61,522 nt of DNA, from the NCBI GenBank assembly GCA_028707085.1, contig JAQTUW010000019.1:1-61522 (forward strand). The letters run 5' to 3'. The stretch is from Methylococcales bacterium. GTDB taxonomy: Bacteria > Pseudomonadota > Gammaproteobacteria > Methylococcales > Methylomonadaceae. This document shows, one piece after another, positions 1 to 9,810 of this stretch. The notes beneath the pieces were generated by a model. The model had not been told where the DNA came from. It saw only the letters and a list, made by a program, of their open reading frames with translations, and did no database searches. A program made the position numbers and the translations under genes. How positions within the stretch are numbered: the stretch's first letter is position 1; every line of letters starts with the position of its first letter.

Positions 1-2
1 GC

Positions 3-101
3 AGTTCGCCTCTATTGTATCTGCGCGATACCATCCAGCGGCGCAGACAGGGGCTTACGATTCCGGATTTACCGCTGATACCCGTGATTGCGGCGGTTTG
101 A
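3..101 (+). CDS. C-terminal end of an unidentified protein (5' end outside window)
   Basis: An open frame enters from the left edge and runs 32 codons to a TGA at 99-101. The residues look like ordinary protein (a charged stretch YLRDTIQRRRQG, then a proline-rich hydrophobic tail ending in IAAV), and the other two forward frames are less protein-like. No domain can be named from so short a piece. It would end about 86 bases before the next gene starts. Confidence is low because only the tail is visible. Confidence 0.3.
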   Translation, partial: SSPLLYLRDTIQRRRQGLTIPDLPLIPVIAAV

Positions 102-187
102 TTTTTTAGGGGTCTGAACGGTTACGATCAATGCTTATCATTTGAGTATAGTGGAAAAACAATCAGCTCAAAACAAGGATTAACACT

Positions 188-934
188 ATGACAATGACTT
201 ATACCAAAGCAAAATTCTGGAAATGCGCCCTGCAAAATTGTCTGCAAATCGTAAAAAGCTGATTGAATCGCGGAGCAATGTATCTGCTATAGAAGATGAA
301 GTGGCTAAGCTGCCTAATGGTTTACGGCTTGAAACAGAAGGCATTCTTGAACAATGGCGGCAAAAATACGCAATTACCAAGAGTAGCGTTGAATTATTGG
401 CAGGCGAATTGAAATCCAATATTTCTAAGGACGAAGAGATACTAGAAAAAACGTTTAAGGAATTACCGACTTGCGAGGGGAAAATTGGAAGAAATTGAGC
501 TGCCCGATTCGATCAGTATTGAGTTGAATACGGCTCACCAGGGCGTTGAAAGTTTCCGTCCCTTAGACAAGCTTTCAACTGGGCAACAATGCACGGCTAT
601 TTTGCATTTGCTGTTGTTGCAAAATCTTGATCCACTATTGATGGATCAACCTGAAGATAATCTTGATAACGCATTTATTGCAGATCGAATTGTTGCCGAG
701 CTGCGGTCTGCAAAAATAGCCCGTCAATTTATTTTTGCTACGCATAACGCTAACATTCCTGTTTTTGGCGATGCAGAATGGATAGGTGTTTTTGATGCTT
801 CCGAAGATCAAGGTTATATGCCATCGGAATCTCAGGGGGCAATTGATGTTCCTTTAGTTCGAGACAAAGCCGCAGAAATTTTAGAAGGTGGCAAAACTGC
901 TTTTAACCAAAGAAAAGCCAAATACGGGTTTTGA
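188..934 (+). pseudogene. Decayed TrlF-like PHP/AAA ATPase gene with internal deletions
   Basis: Three pieces in different frames read like one former large ATPase. The 5' piece begins at ATG 188, with AAGGA eight bases upstream, and gives MTMTYTKAKFWKCALQ. This resembles the start of PHP-domain/TrlF-type ATPases and stops at 260. The middle piece (about 226-490) is a charged helical coiled-coil stretch. The last piece (about 478-934) carries an SMC-like Walker B (LLMDQPEDNLD) and a switch region (FIFATHNANIP). The frame change near 478-485 falls in a GGGGAAAA run. Intact relatives are far longer, so most of the PHP and ATPase body is gone. It stops 6 bases before the AlbA_2 gene, so the two were probably one operon. 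The family name is from memory of the motif pattern. Confidence 0.6.
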
Positions 935-940
935 GGTGTT

Positions 941-2248
941 ATGCTTAAAACAGAGCTTTTAGAAATTATAAGCAACGGTGAAAATTCCGGGGTCGAGTTT
1001 AAACGCGATGATATTCGTCCGGAACAATTGGCGAAAGAAATTGTAGCGTTTGCTAATTTACAAGGCGGCAGAATTCTTCTTGGCGTTGAAGATGACCGAA
1101 CCATAACAGGCGTTCATCGTGAAAATCTCCAAGAATGGGTTTTGAATGTTTTTAGGGATAAGGTACATCCGCAAATTATTCCATTCTATGAAGAAATTAC
1201 CGTTGAACTGAATATTCGCGTAGGTGTGATAACACTGACGCCAGGTATTTCCAAGCCTTATGTAGTACGTCACAACAATCGGGAGGAGACTTACATTCGT
1301 ATGGGTGATCGTTCCGAACTAGCTTCTCGGGAACAGCAACTACGACTGTTTGAAACTGGCGGAATGCTGCATGTCGAGGTGCTACCGGTTCCGGGCACAT
1401 CTTTTACCAGTTTAGACCTTGGCAGACTGAATAATTATTTAACCAATATCATCAGAGACCCTGAAATACCTGATACGGATGAAGAATGGATAGATCGCCT
1501 GCTTGGTTTGGGGCTCATGGCTGAAGATGGCATGGGGACAAAGCTGTGTTCCGTAGCGGGTTTGATTTGTTTTGGCATTTCGCCCAGGCGCTTTCTCCGT
1601 CAAGCAGGGTTGAGAGTGATGGCGTTCGCCGGAAATGACAAGGACTATCAGGCGCTGCTGGACGTAGCGCTTGACGGCCCTTTGGTAGGCCGCTGGCAAA
1701 TGTCCGCTAATGAACAAAAACAATTGGTGGATGACGGTCTGATTGAAAAGTTTTCTGCAATCATTGAGCCTTTCATAACAATTGAAGCGGATAAAATCGA
1801 TGCAAACATGCGTAGAGAGAAAACCTGGCATTATCCTTGGGAAGCCATTAGGGAAGTCATCATCAACGCCTTGGCGCATAGAGACTGGACGCGTACTGTC
1901 GATATTGAGGTGAGCTGTTATGCCGACCGACTTGAGATTATCAGTCCGGGAAGACTACAGAACTCAATGACTGTTGGAAAAATGATTGCCGGACAGCGTT
2001 CACCCAGAAATACCCTAATCATGGAGATTTTGCGCGATTATGGGTATGTTGATTCGCGTGGCATGGAAATCCGTACCAAAGTCATTCCTTTAATGAAAAG
2101 CAGGAATAAAACCGCTCCTGTGTTTGAGGCGACGGAGGATTTTCTTAAAACGGTGCTCTATAAGAAGAATAAAGACGACCACCGGGATATTTTGCAGCAG
2201 GCCGATGGGGCTATGGCGTACAGTACCAGGCGGGCGGCGGCAGATTGA
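941..2248 (+). CDS. AlbA_2 (Schlafen-like) DNA-binding / HATPase_c_4 protein
   Basis: The 435-residue product starts at ATG 941 with GAGGTGTT just upstream. Residues about 8-125 form an AlbA_2 domain: the core GVEFKRDD, then AKEIVAFANLQGGRILLGVEDD. Residues about 290-400 form a C-terminal GHKL-like (HATPase_c_4) domain (EAIREVIINALAHRDW, later SPGRL and GYVDSRGMEI). Such proteins are annotated as putative transcriptional regulators or RecG-like ATP-binding proteins and are often found in restriction or defence neighbourhoods. The gene follows the broken TrlF-like ATPase with a 6-base gap. The last 20 or so residues look less conserved and may be read-through into a junction near 2200. The family call is solid; the role is unknown. 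Confidence 0.8.
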   Translation: MLKTELLEIISNGENSGVEFKRDDIRPEQLAKEIVAFANLQGGRILLGVEDDRTITGVHRENLQEWVLNVFRDKVHPQIIPFYEEITVELNIRVGVITLTPGISKPYVVRHNNREETYIRMGDRSELASREQQLRLFETGGMLHVEVLPVPGTSFTSLDLGRLNNYLTNIIRDPEIPDTDEEWIDRLLGLGLMAEDGMGTKLCSVAGLICFGISPRRFLRQAGLRVMAFAGNDKDYQALLDVALDGPLVGRWQMSANEQKQLVDDGLIEKFSAIIEPFITIEADKIDANMRREKTWHYPWEAIREVIINALAHRDWTRTVDIEVSCYADRLEIISPGRLQNSMTVGKMIAGQRSPRNTLIMEILRDYGYVDSRGMEIRTKVIPLMKSRNKTAPVFEATEDFLKTVLYKKNKDDHRDILQQADGAMAYSTRRAAAD

Positions 2249-2275
2249 AGGTGTTCTCAGGTTCCGTGTCCGGCC

Positions 2276-2410
2276 ATGCAAACAACACAGCAAGAACCGC
2301 ATATTTTGCAAATTCCCCGACACCTTGCCTGGCTGGGTGAAGGCGCTCCGCGCGATGACAAGGTACTGTCTGTCGTTGAAGCAAACACAATGCTGGCCTG
2401 TTTGTTGTGA
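2276..2410 (+). CDS. Possible 44-residue ORF of unknown function
   Basis: ATG 2276 opens 44 codons to TGA 2408-2410. The peptide contains HILQIPRHLAWLGEG and looks more protein-like than the alternative frames. I see no recognisable domain and no strong ribosome-binding site. It could be the debris of a gene lost between the AlbA_2 gene and uvrD. The rest of this gap holds nothing I can name. Confidence 0.2.
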   Translation: MQTTQQEPHILQIPRHLAWLGEGAPRDDKVLSVVEANTMLACLL

Positions 2411-2490
2411 ATGCATGGCGCTTTAATCAAATCGGCCCATACCTGAGCATTAAATTGATTTGATCACTACGATTACCCACATGCAGAACA

Positions 2491-4668
2491 TCAACCAAGC
2501 ATTTCCAGCTTTGCATAAGCCAGCATCAGCCATTTGATTCCGGCGTGGCGGAAATTGATCTGCACGCGTTCCTGATCGCCTTCGCCCTCGGTCTGCAGCA
2601 CCACGCCTTCGCCGAATTTTTCGTGGCCGACGCTTTGCCCCGGACGGTATCTGCCGCCGCCGGACAAGGCGGTCTGCCGGGTCGGCTCCATGCCGGGGGT
2701 GCGGGTGATGCTGGCGCGCATGCGGATTTCCTGTAGGGTGTCCGCCGGGATTTCCCGCAGGAACCGGGAAGGGCGCGGGTAGCTGTCCTTGCCGTACAGG
2801 CGGCGGGATTCGGCGTGGGTTAAAAACAGTTGCTGCATGGCGCGGGTGATGCCGACGTAGCACAGGCGGCGTTCTTCCTGCAAGCGGCCGATGTCGTCCA
2901 GGGATTGCAGCGAGGGAAACAGACCGTCTTCCATGCCGACCATGAACACCAGCTTGAATTCCAGGCCCTTGGCGGAATGCAGCGTCATCAACTGCACGCA
3001 GTCCTGTTCCGGTTCGGCCTGGGATTCACCGGCTTCCAGGGCGGCATGGGTCAGGAATATGTCCAGTTCGCTGACGGTTTCGCCGTCTTCCTGACTGAGG
3101 CTGTCAAAATCGAACAGTCTGGCTGCGTTGACCAGTTCTTCCAGGTTTTCCACCCTGGCTTCGTTTCTGTCCTGTTTTTCGTTTTTATAGAATTCCAGCA
3201 GGCCGCTGGATTCGATGACTTGCTGGATAAGGTCATGCAGCGCCATGTCGGCGCAGTTCTGGCCAAGCCGGACGATCAGATTCAGAAACCCCTGTAAGGC
3301 GCCGGCGGCGCGGGGCGATAACAACCGCTGTTCCAGCATGCCCTGCGCCGTCTGCCATAAAGAGCGTTGCTGCTGGCGGGCCTGACCGCGCATCTCGTCC
3401 AGGGTTTTAGCGCCGATGCCGCGGGTAGGAGTATTGACGATGCGTTCAAACGAGGCGTCGTCGTGCGGGTTGCTGGCCAGACGCAGATAAGCCAGGGCGT
3501 TTTTGATTTCCAGGCGGTCGAAAAACCGCAAGCCGCCGTAGACCCGGTAAGGTACGGCGGTGGTCATCAGTCGTTCTTCAAACTGCCGGGACTGGGCGTT
3601 GGAGCGGTAAAGAATGGCGATATCGCTTCTCAGTCCGCCGTCCTTGATCCACTGGCGGATTTTTTCGACCACGAAATAGGCTTCGTCCTGTTCGTTGAAG
3701 GCGGTGTACAGCGAAATAGGCTCGCCTTCGCCGGCTTCGGTCCACAATTCCTTGCCCATTCGGCTGTCGTTATGGGCGATCAGGGTGTTGGCAGCCTTAA
3801 GGATGTGGCCGGTCGAGCGGTAATTACGTTCCAATCGCACCACTTGATGATCCGGGTAGTGCTGCCGAAAATTGAAGATGTTCTCAATTTTCGCGCCGCG
3901 CCAGCCGTAAATCGACTGGTCGTCGTCGCCGACCACGAACAGATTGTTGTTGCCGTCGGTCAGTAGCCGCAACCAGGCGTACTGGATGCTGTTGGTGTCC
4001 TGGAATTCGTCCACATGCACCTGCCGGAAGCGCTCCCGGTAAAAGTCCAGCAGTTCCCGGTTGTCGCGCAGCAGTTCGTGAGCCCGCAGCAGCAGTTCGG
4101 CAAAATCCACCAGTCCGGAACGTTCGCACAGTTCCTCGTAAGCCTTGTAGACGGCCAGCATCTGGCGCTGGTAGGGGTCGCCATGATCGCTGATGTGGCG
4201 GGCGCGGACGCCTTCTTCCTTCTGGGCATTGATATACCATTGCAACTGTTTGGGCGGCCATTTGCTATCATCGATGTTCATGGTCTTGACCAGTCGTTTG
4301 ACGATGCGCGACTGATCGTCGCTATCCATGACCTGAAAGGTTTCCGGGAGTCGTGCCTGTTTGGCGTGCTGTCTTAATAGCCGGTGCGCCAGGCCGTGAA
4401 ACGTGCCGATCCACATGCTGCGGGTGGATATATTGAGCAAATCCTCGATCCGGCCGCGCATTTCCCGGGCGGCCTTGTTGGTAAAGGTGACGGCCAGGAT
4501 GTTCTGCGGCGGGATATGGTTGATGCGCATCTGCCAGGCGATGCGATGCACCAGCACCCTGGTTTTACCGCTGCCGGCCCCGGCCAGCACCAGTATGGCC
4601 TGTTGCGGAGCGGACACGGCCAGACGCTGGGCATCGTTTAAGGGATTGATTATTGCGGAGACATCCAT
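2491..4668 (-). CDS. uvrD: DNA helicase II (UvrD)
   Basis: This is a 3'-5' superfamily 1 helicase used in nucleotide excision repair and mismatch repair. With the start at 4668 the product has about 725 residues, the normal UvrD size. The Walker A motif GAGSGKT is at residues 30-36, followed by AVTFTNKAAREM (motif Ia), VDEFQDTN (Walker B) and VVGDDDQSIYGWRGA (motif III). The C-terminus has the UvrD-type tail (GHEKFGEGVVLQ, IKWLMLAYAKLE). An in-frame ATG 22 codons upstream exists at 4734, but the start MDVSAI matches the E. coli start. It is transcribed away from the DUF2892 gene, and the two start regions are only about 100 bases apart. Confidence 0.93.
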   Translation of the reverse strand: MDVSAIINPLNDAQRLAVSAPQQAILVLAGAGSGKTRVLVHRIAWQMRINHIPPQNILAVTFTNKAAREMRGRIEDLLNISTRSMWIGTFHGLAHRLLRQHAKQARLPETFQVMDSDDQSRIVKRLVKTMNIDDSKWPPKQLQWYINAQKEEGVRARHISDHGDPYQRQMLAVYKAYEELCERSGLVDFAELLLRAHELLRDNRELLDFYRERFRQVHVDEFQDTNSIQYAWLRLLTDGNNNLFVVGDDDQSIYGWRGAKIENIFNFRQHYPDHQVVRLERNYRSTGHILKAANTLIAHNDSRMGKELWTEAGEGEPISLYTAFNEQDEAYFVVEKIRQWIKDGGLRSDIAILYRSNAQSRQFEERLMTTAVPYRVYGGLRFFDRLEIKNALAYLRLASNPHDDASFERIVNTPTRGIGAKTLDEMRGQARQQQRSLWQTAQGMLEQRLLSPRAAGALQGFLNLIVRLGQNCADMALHDLIQQVIESSGLLEFYKNEKQDRNEARVENLEELVNAARLFDFDSLSQEDGETVSELDIFLTHAALEAGESQAEPEQDCVQLMTLHSAKGLEFKLVFMVGMEDGLFPSLQSLDDIGRLQEERRLCYVGITRAMQQLFLTHAESRRLYGKDSYPRPSRFLREIPADTLQEIRMRASITRTPGMEPTRQTALSGGGRYRPGQSVGHEKFGEGVVLQTEGEGDQERVQINFRHAGIKWLMLAYAKLEMLG

Positions 4669-4771
4669 TTTTTTATTTGCAGATTTTAGTGAGCTGTGTA
4701 TATTTGCAGAGCTTTTTAAGGGAAAGCAATGCATCAGGAAAATAAAAACACATCAACAGAGAGGACAGGAT

Positions 4772-5089
4772 ATGAGTTTCGACTTAAAGAATTTCGATTA
4801 TAAACGTTTGGTCAAGTTTGAACACAACATTGGCGTTAAAGATAAAAAGGTTCGGCTGATTTCAGGAGTGGTGATACTGCTGGTCTCGCTGTTTACGGCC
4901 AGCGTGCTGTTGCTGATCGTCGGCGGCGCACTGGTCGCCACCAGCTTTCTGGGCTGGTGCCCGGCCTATTCGGGATTCGGCCACAGCAGCGTCTGCGCCG
5001 AATCTGCCAAGGCTGCGGCGGAAGGCAAGGCTGAAGCGGAAACGGAAACCCCTGCCGAGTCTGCCGGCGAAGAGGGCGAAACCAAGTAA
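4772..5089 (+). CDS. DUF2892 (YgaP-like) small membrane protein
   Basis: The 105-residue product starts at ATG 4772, a few bases after AGGACAGGA. Residues 1-30 are a charged leader. Residues about 32-65 hold two hydrophobic segments separated by a short turn, ending in FLGWCPAY, which is typical of DUF2892 inner-membrane proteins. The tail is alanine/glutamate-rich and probably disordered. Most DUF2892 proteins stop near residue 70, so this tail is an addition. The function is unknown. In other proteins the domain follows a rhodanese, but none is present here. Confidence 0.75.
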   Translation: MSFDLKNFDYKRLVKFEHNIGVKDKKVRLISGVVILLVSLFTASVLLLIVGGALVATSFLGWCPAYSGFGHSSVCAESAKAAAEGKAEAETETPAESAGEEGETK

Positions 5090-5185
5090 GCGGTCAGACC
5101 GCAGGCGGCTTTCCGGGCCGGAAAGTCGGGTAATACCGGAACCTCGTCATTTCCGCCGTTGTGGGAGTGATGGGGTTTTTGCGTT

Positions 5186-5206
5186 GGCGTTTCAGTACGA
5201 AACGCC
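5186..5206. terminator. Perfect hairpin, possible terminator
   Basis: An 8-base perfect stem (GGCGTTTC/GAAACGCC) encloses a 5-base loop about 100 bases after the DUF2892 stop. There is no long T-run after it, so rho-independent termination is only possible. Confidence 0.3.
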
Positions 5207-5325
5207 TTTCCCGGTCGCGATTGGTTGCGACGACGGGGATGTTTTTTTTACCGCTCCACTTAACTTGCGGATGCGGAATATGATAGAATTCTAATATAAA
5301 CCTTGTACAAAATCAGGACATAAGT

Positions 5326-5643
5326 ATGATTGAGAAAATTCAGGATCAGTTAAACAGAAACGCAATCGTTCTGTATATGAAAGGTACGCCGGATTTTCCG
5401 CAATGCGGGTTTTCCGCCAGGGTTGTTCAGGTGCTTCAGGCTTGCAACGTCAAATACCGGGCGGTCAACATACTGGAAGATTCGGAATTACGGGAAGCGC
5501 TTAAACAGTATTCCAACTGGCCGACCTATCCGCAGCTTTATGTTAATGCCGAACTGGTCGGCGGTTGCGATATCGTGCTGGATCTGTTCAGCAAAGAGGA
5601 ACTGGAACCCATGCTGCAGGCCGCCACTCCAAAACTGGTCTAA
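5326..5643 (+). CDS. grxD: Monothiol glutaredoxin Grx4 family (GrxD)
   Basis: The 105-residue monothiol glutaredoxin has the defining CGFS active site, with the reactive cysteine at residue 27, after KGTP. WPTYPQLY and GGCDI form the glutathione and [2Fe-2S] binding surface. These proteins carry and deliver Fe-S clusters in the cytosol together with BolA-type partners. ATG 5326 has AGGA eight bases upstream, and the length is normal for the family. rnt lies convergently just downstream; grxD and rnt are also neighbours in enterobacteria. Confidence 0.95.
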   Translation: MIEKIQDQLNRNAIVLYMKGTPDFPQCGFSARVVQVLQACNVKYRAVNILEDSELREALKQYSNWPTYPQLYVNAELVGGCDIVLDLFSKEELEPMLQAATPKLV

Positions 5644-5684
5644 CGGCCACCGAGGTTCGGTTTACGCCGGCGGCCGCAAGCCGC

Positions 5685-6347
5685 CTAATCGGCAGTGAGC
5701 GCCACTTCATTTAGGGTGGCCTCGCCGGTTTCCAGCTCGGACAGCTTTTTCCAGCGGTTGATCATCAGGCAGAACAGTTCTGCGGTTTGCTCGGCATCGT
5801 AAAGCGCCGAATGGGCTTTGCCGTTATCCCATTCCAGGCCGGCCGCCTGAGCGATTTTCGCCAGTACGGTCTGTCCATAGATCAGCCCGCCCAGCGTGGC
5901 GGTATCGAAACTGCTGAAGGGATGAAACGGGCTGCGTTTGAGGTTGCTGCGGTCGATGGCGGCATTCAGAAAATTCATGTCGAATGCCGGATTATGGCCG
6001 ACCAGAATGGCGCGTTTGCATGCATTGCGTTTTACGGCCGCCTTGATGGGATTAAACAGCCTGGTCAGGGCTTCCTTTTCATCGATAGCCATCCGAAACG
6101 GGTGGAACGGATCAATGCCGGTAAATTTTAAGGCGGCGGCATCCAACTCAGAGTTTTTGAAAGGAATAATATTATAATGGTGCCTTTCGGTAATATACAG
6201 GCGGCCATTGTCGTCGGATTCAACGATGATGGCGGCGATTTCCAGCAACGGATTTTTTTTGGCGTTGAAGCCGGCTGTTTCAATATCGATAATAACGGGC
6301 AGATAGCCCCTAAAGCGGTTGCCTAGCGGGTTTTGGCTGATTTCCAT
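5685..6347 (-). CDS. rnt: Ribonuclease T (DEDD 3'-5' exoribonuclease)
   Basis: RNase T trims 3' ends of tRNA, 5S and 23S rRNA. The 220-residue product carries the DEDDh exonuclease motifs: Exo I DIETAGF (D21, E23), Exo II GHNPAFDMNF and Exo III HSALYDAEQTA. NPFHPF-like (SPFHPFSSFDTA) and GQTVLAKIAQAAG match the RNase T consensus rather than the DnaQ epsilon subunit. The start MEISQNPLGNRFRGYLP is usual for the family. It is convergent with grxD. Confidence 0.92.
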   Translation of the reverse strand: MEISQNPLGNRFRGYLPVIIDIETAGFNAKKNPLLEIAAIIVESDDNGRLYITERHHYNIIPFKNSELDAAALKFTGIDPFHPFRMAIDEKEALTRLFNPIKAAVKRNACKRAILVGHNPAFDMNFLNAAIDRSNLKRSPFHPFSSFDTATLGGLIYGQTVLAKIAQAAGLEWDNGKAHSALYDAEQTAELFCLMINRWKKLSELETGEATLNEVALTAD

Positions 6348-6438
6348 GACTTTGGGTGGAGTTGAAATCGTGATTGTATGCTATGTTACGCGAGTTTAAG
6401 ACAGGTTCAAACTTTATTCGGATTAGGAAGAAAATAAC

Positions 6439-7236
6439 ATGAATAAAAACAGACAGAAGGCATTAATAACCCTAATCGCAGCAGGTGTTTTAACGATTTT
6501 AAACGGTTGCGCCGGTTCCAAAATTAAAGATCCAACCGACCCCTGGGCTGGCTGGAACAGGGGGGCGCAGGCCTTCAACGACCGTCTTGACAAGTATATA
6601 ATGAAACCGGTGGCGCAAGGCTACCAGGATGTCATGCCCGATTTGGCCCATCACGCGGTCACCAATTTTTTCAGCAATATCGACGACATCGGCGTGTTGA
6701 CCAACGATAGCCTGCAGGGCGAATTTTTGCAATCCGGCCAGGATACCGCGCGTCTTCTGGTCAATACCACGGCAGGCGTCGGCGGCCTGATCGATGTCGG
6801 CTCCATGATCGACCTGCCCAAGCATACTGCGGATTTCGACCAGACCCTGGGTAAATGGGGCGTCGATGCCGGCCCATATCTGGTGCTGCCGTTCTTCGGC
6901 CCCAGCTCGCCGCGCGGCCTTGCCGGTCTGCTGGGCGATCTGGCGCTCAATCCGATCAGCTATACCGGCATTTATTTCAGCAATGACATGGGGATGGCTT
7001 ATGCGGTATCGGGCGGACTGGGCGCACTGAAAGCCATTGACACCCGCTCCAACAATCTGGGGCTGGAAAAGGTTATTAACGAAGCGGCCATGGATCGCTA
7101 CGAATTTATCAAGAACGCCTATATCGCCCGCCGCAAATATCTGGTCAACGGCAGAACCATGCCGGAGGAAGATGATGTGCTGAAATACCTGGATAGCAGC
7201 AAGGAAAACAATATGGCGCCGGTTCCGCATTACTAA
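6439..7236 (+). CDS. mlaA: MlaA (VacJ) outer-membrane lipid-asymmetry lipoprotein
   Basis: MlaA sits in the outer membrane and extracts mislocalised phospholipids from the outer leaflet, passing them to the MlaC/MlaFEDB pathway. The 265-residue product has a lipoprotein signal peptide with the lipobox ILNGC (modified Cys24), then the family core: DPWAGWNRGAQAFND, FFSNIDDIGVLTNDSLQG, LVNTTAGVGGLIDV, DFDQTLGKWGVDAGPYLVLPFFGPSSPRG. It appears to be a single gene with no mla transporter genes beside it. About 230 bases after it, up to the ybiT stop, hold no gene I recognise. Confidence 0.95.
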   Translation: MNKNRQKALITLIAAGVLTILNGCAGSKIKDPTDPWAGWNRGAQAFNDRLDKYIMKPVAQGYQDVMPDLAHHAVTNFFSNIDDIGVLTNDSLQGEFLQSGQDTARLLVNTTAGVGGLIDVGSMIDLPKHTADFDQTLGKWGVDAGPYLVLPFFGPSSPRGLAGLLGDLALNPISYTGIYFSNDMGMAYAVSGGLGALKAIDTRSNNLGLEKVINEAAMDRYEFIKNAYIARRKYLVNGRTMPEEDDVLKYLDSSKENNMAPVPHY

Positions 7237-7467
7237 CGGATCGTCCGGCAGGATGCGCAGGCTCCTGGAATACGGCTTTTTCCTCAGACCTGCCAGGTCA
7301 GGCAAACCTGCACAGAAAAACCACATGGCGTCGGGAACCGGTACTACAGCCGCCGAAGTCGCCGGCTTCGGTCGGTATAGCCCCGGTGCCCGTCACGGTG
7401 TTTAGCGTGCGGGCGCCGCCCAGGTTGTCGTACTGCCGCTATGCAAAACCAGAATCTGCATTTGGCG

Positions 7468-9105
7468 TCACGCCAGGCTGCCCAGGTAATCCTCGTAATT
7501 GCCGTTAAAGTCCACGACGCCTTGTGGTGTCAGTTCGATGATGCGGGTCGCCAGCGAGGAGACGAATTCCCGGTCGTGGCTGACGAAGATCAGCGTACCC
7601 GGATAGTTTTCCAGCGCGGTATTCAGCGATTCGATGGACTCCATGTCCAGATGGTTGGTCGGTTCGTCCATCACCAGAATGTTGTTCTTCTGCAAAATCA
7701 GTTTGCCGAACAGCATCCGCCCCTGTTCGCCGCCGGACAGCACCTTCACTGACTTGTTGATCTCGTCCTGGGAGAACAGCAGTCTGCCCAGCGTGCCGCG
7801 GATGGCCTGATCGTCGTCGGATTCCTTGCGCCATTGCCCCATCCAGTTGATCAGCGACAAGTCCTCGGCAAAGTCTTCGGCGTGATCCTGGGCGAAATAG
7901 CCGACATCGGCATTTTCCGCCCATTTCACTTCGCCGCTATCCGGCTGTAAATCGCCCACCAGGGTTTTTAGCAGCGTGGTTTTGCCGATGCCGTTGGGGC
8001 CGATCACCGCCACCCGGTCGCCGGCGGCCACCATCAGGTTCAGATGCTCGAACAGCGGCTTTTCGCCGTAACCCTTGGCCAGATCCAGCGCCTCAACCGC
8101 CAGCCGGTGCAGTTTCTTGGTCTGGTCGAAACGGATGAATGGGTTGACCCGGCTGGAGGGCTTGACTTCATCCAGCTTGATCTTTTCCAGTTGCCGGGCG
8201 CGGGAAGTGGCCTGCTTGGCTTTGGAGGCGTTGGCGGAGAAGCGGCTGACGAAGGTCTGCAATTCGGCGATCTGCGCCTTTTTCTTGGCGTTGCCGGCCA
8301 GCAGCCTTTCCCTGACTTCGGTGACCGCGATCATGTAATCGTCGTAATTGCCGGGGTACACCCTAAGTTCGCCATAATCCAGATCGGCCATGTGGGTGCA
8401 GACGCTGTTCAGAAAGTGCCGGTCATGGGAGATGATGATCATGGTGCAATTGCGCTCGTTCAGCAGATTTTCCAGCCAGCGGATGGTATTGATGTCCAGA
8501 TTATTGGTCGGCTCGTCCAGCAGCAGGATGTCGGGATTGGCGAACAGCGCCTGCGCCAGCAGCACCCGCAATTTCCAGCCGGGGGCCACCGCGCTCATCG
8601 GCCCGGCGTGCTGCTCCAGCGGAATCTCCAGCCCCAGCAGCAGTTCGCCGGCCCTGGATTCGGCGGTATAACCGTCCATCTCCGCGAATTCCACCTCCAG
8701 ATCGGCTACCCGCATGCCTTCCGCCTCGGACATTTCCGACAGCGCATAAATGCGGTCGCGCTCCTGCTTGATGGCCCAAAGTTCCTTGTGGCCCATGATC
8801 ACGGTATCCAGCACAGTGAAATCTTCGAACGCGAACTGATCCTGGCGCAAATTGCCGATGCGCTCGTTCGGGCCGATGCTGACATTGCCGGCGGTTGGCT
8901 CCAGGTCGCCGCTGAGAATTTTCATCAGCGTGGATTTGCCGCAGCCGTTCGCGCCGATCAGGCCGTAGCGGTTGCCATCGCCGAATTTGACGGAAATGTT
9001 TTCAAACAGGGGCCGAGCCCCGAACTGCATGGTAATGTTGGCTGTAGAGATCAAAATAATGTCCGGAGATGAAAGCTGGATAGCGTTTGCGGGGCGGGCC
9101 GGCAA
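7468..9105 (-). CDS. ybiT: ABC-F ATPase YbiT
   Basis: A ribosome-associated ABC-F protein with two ABC ATPase domains and no membrane part; the family modulates translation by binding the ribosomal E site. Walker A sites are GANGCGKST and GPNGIGKTT, and both halves carry [11 protein letters not shown] / [10 protein letters not shown] Walker B motifs with SHDRHFL / SHDREFV switches. The linker ([16 protein letters not shown]) and the overall sequence closely follow E. coli YbiT. The frame opens at 9105, but E. coli-like residues begin at a TTG codon at 9054 ([12 protein letters not shown]), so the true protein may be 528 residues. No partner genes adjoin it. Confidence 0.92.
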   Translation of the reverse strand: MPARPANAIQLSSPDIILISTANITMQFGARPLFENISVKFGDGNRYGLIGANGCGKSTLMKILSGDLEPTAGNVSIGPNERIGNLRQDQFAFEDFTVLDTVIMGHKELWAIKQERDRIYALSEMSEAEGMRVADLEVEFAEMDGYTAESRAGELLLGLEIPLEQHAGPMSAVAPGWKLRVLLAQALFANPDILLLDEPTNNLDINTIRWLENLLNERNCTMIIISHDRHFLNSVCTHMADLDYGELRVYPGNYDDYMIAVTEVRERLLAGNAKKKAQIAELQTFVSRFSANASKAKQATSRARQLEKIKLDEVKPSSRVNPFIRFDQTKKLHRLAVEALDLAKGYGEKPLFEHLNLMVAAGDRVAVIGPNGIGKTTLLKTLVGDLQPDSGEVKWAENADVGYFAQDHAEDFAEDLSLINWMGQWRKESDDDQAIRGTLGRLLFSQDEINKSVKVLSGGEQGRMLFGKLILQKNNILVMDEPTNHLDMESIESLNTALENYPGTLIFVSHDREFVSSLATRIIELTPQGVVDFNGNYEDYLGSLA

Positions 9106-9303
9106 AAACCAGTCTGTTGATAAGAAAGCTCCGGTATTTTAGCAGATTTAAAGCGCAAATTTTAGCCATGCTGCGTCAACCGGCCGGACGCAAGGTTCCG
9201 ACCGTTGTTTTTCCGGCAGGCCGACGCCGCAATCCGTGACGATTGGAGCGGATGGCTTAGGCGGCGATCCGGCCGGGGCCGGGCAACAGGCCGCCTGCGG
9301 CGC

Positions 9304-9810
9304 TTAATAATAATTCGGCGGCAGCAGCGGTTCGATGCCTTCGAATTCCGCATTGGGATGATGGCGAATCACAGCCTGATGGATTTCCTCGATCCGTTCT
9401 TTGGCGATATCCACCATGACCAGGAGTTCGCCCTGTTCGATGGCCTGCACATAATTCCTGACCCGGGTGTTGCCGACGTCAAGACCGATCAGGCCGCTCA
9501 TCAGCGCGCCTATGGTGGCGCCGTAAAACAGAATGCCGAGCACCGGGCCGCCGGCAATCGCGAATCCCGCAAAACGCAGGGCGGCCAGTCCCGCCAGCAG
9601 GCCGGTGGCGCCGCCCAGAGCGGCGCCGCGCTCCAGGGCCGGAATAAAATCGGTTTTTTCAAAAATAGACGCTTCCGGCATGTCGCCCAGCGGGGTGTCG
9701 CTTTTCGCCAGAATATGCAAATGCCGGTCTTCTATGCCGATGGCGCGTAATTCATTGACAATCTGATGTGTGGTGTCAAGGTTTGGCACTAAAAAATAGA
9801 TTCTTCTCAC
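9304..9810 (-). CDS. DUF1269-type glycine-rich membrane-associated protein
   Basis: The 168-residue product begins MRRIYFLVPN, with an N-terminal ferredoxin-like fold region (about 1-50). Then comes a glycine/alanine-rich hydrophobic hairpin (about 60-115, GGATGLLAGLAALRFAGFAIAGGP) and a C-terminal half with VDIAKERIEEIHQ. This organisation fits DUF1269 / stress-protein-like families. Whether the hydrophobic part inserts in a membrane cannot be told. No operon partner is visible. Confidence 0.65.
   Translation of the reverse strand: MRRIYFLVPNLDTTHQIVNELRAIGIEDRHLHILAKSDTPLGDMPEASIFEKTDFIPALERGAALGGATGLLAGLAALRFAGFAIAGGPVLGILFYGATIGALMSGLIGLDVGNTRVRNYVQAIEQGELLVMVDIAKERIEEIHQAVIRHHPNAEFEGIEPLLPPNYY

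Noticed and set aside
8044-9072. 342-codon open frame on the plus strand inside ybiT
   Set aside because: It is the antisense shadow of a clear ABC-F gene in a GC-rich region; the translation is rich in low-complexity Gln, His and Gly runs and has no family.
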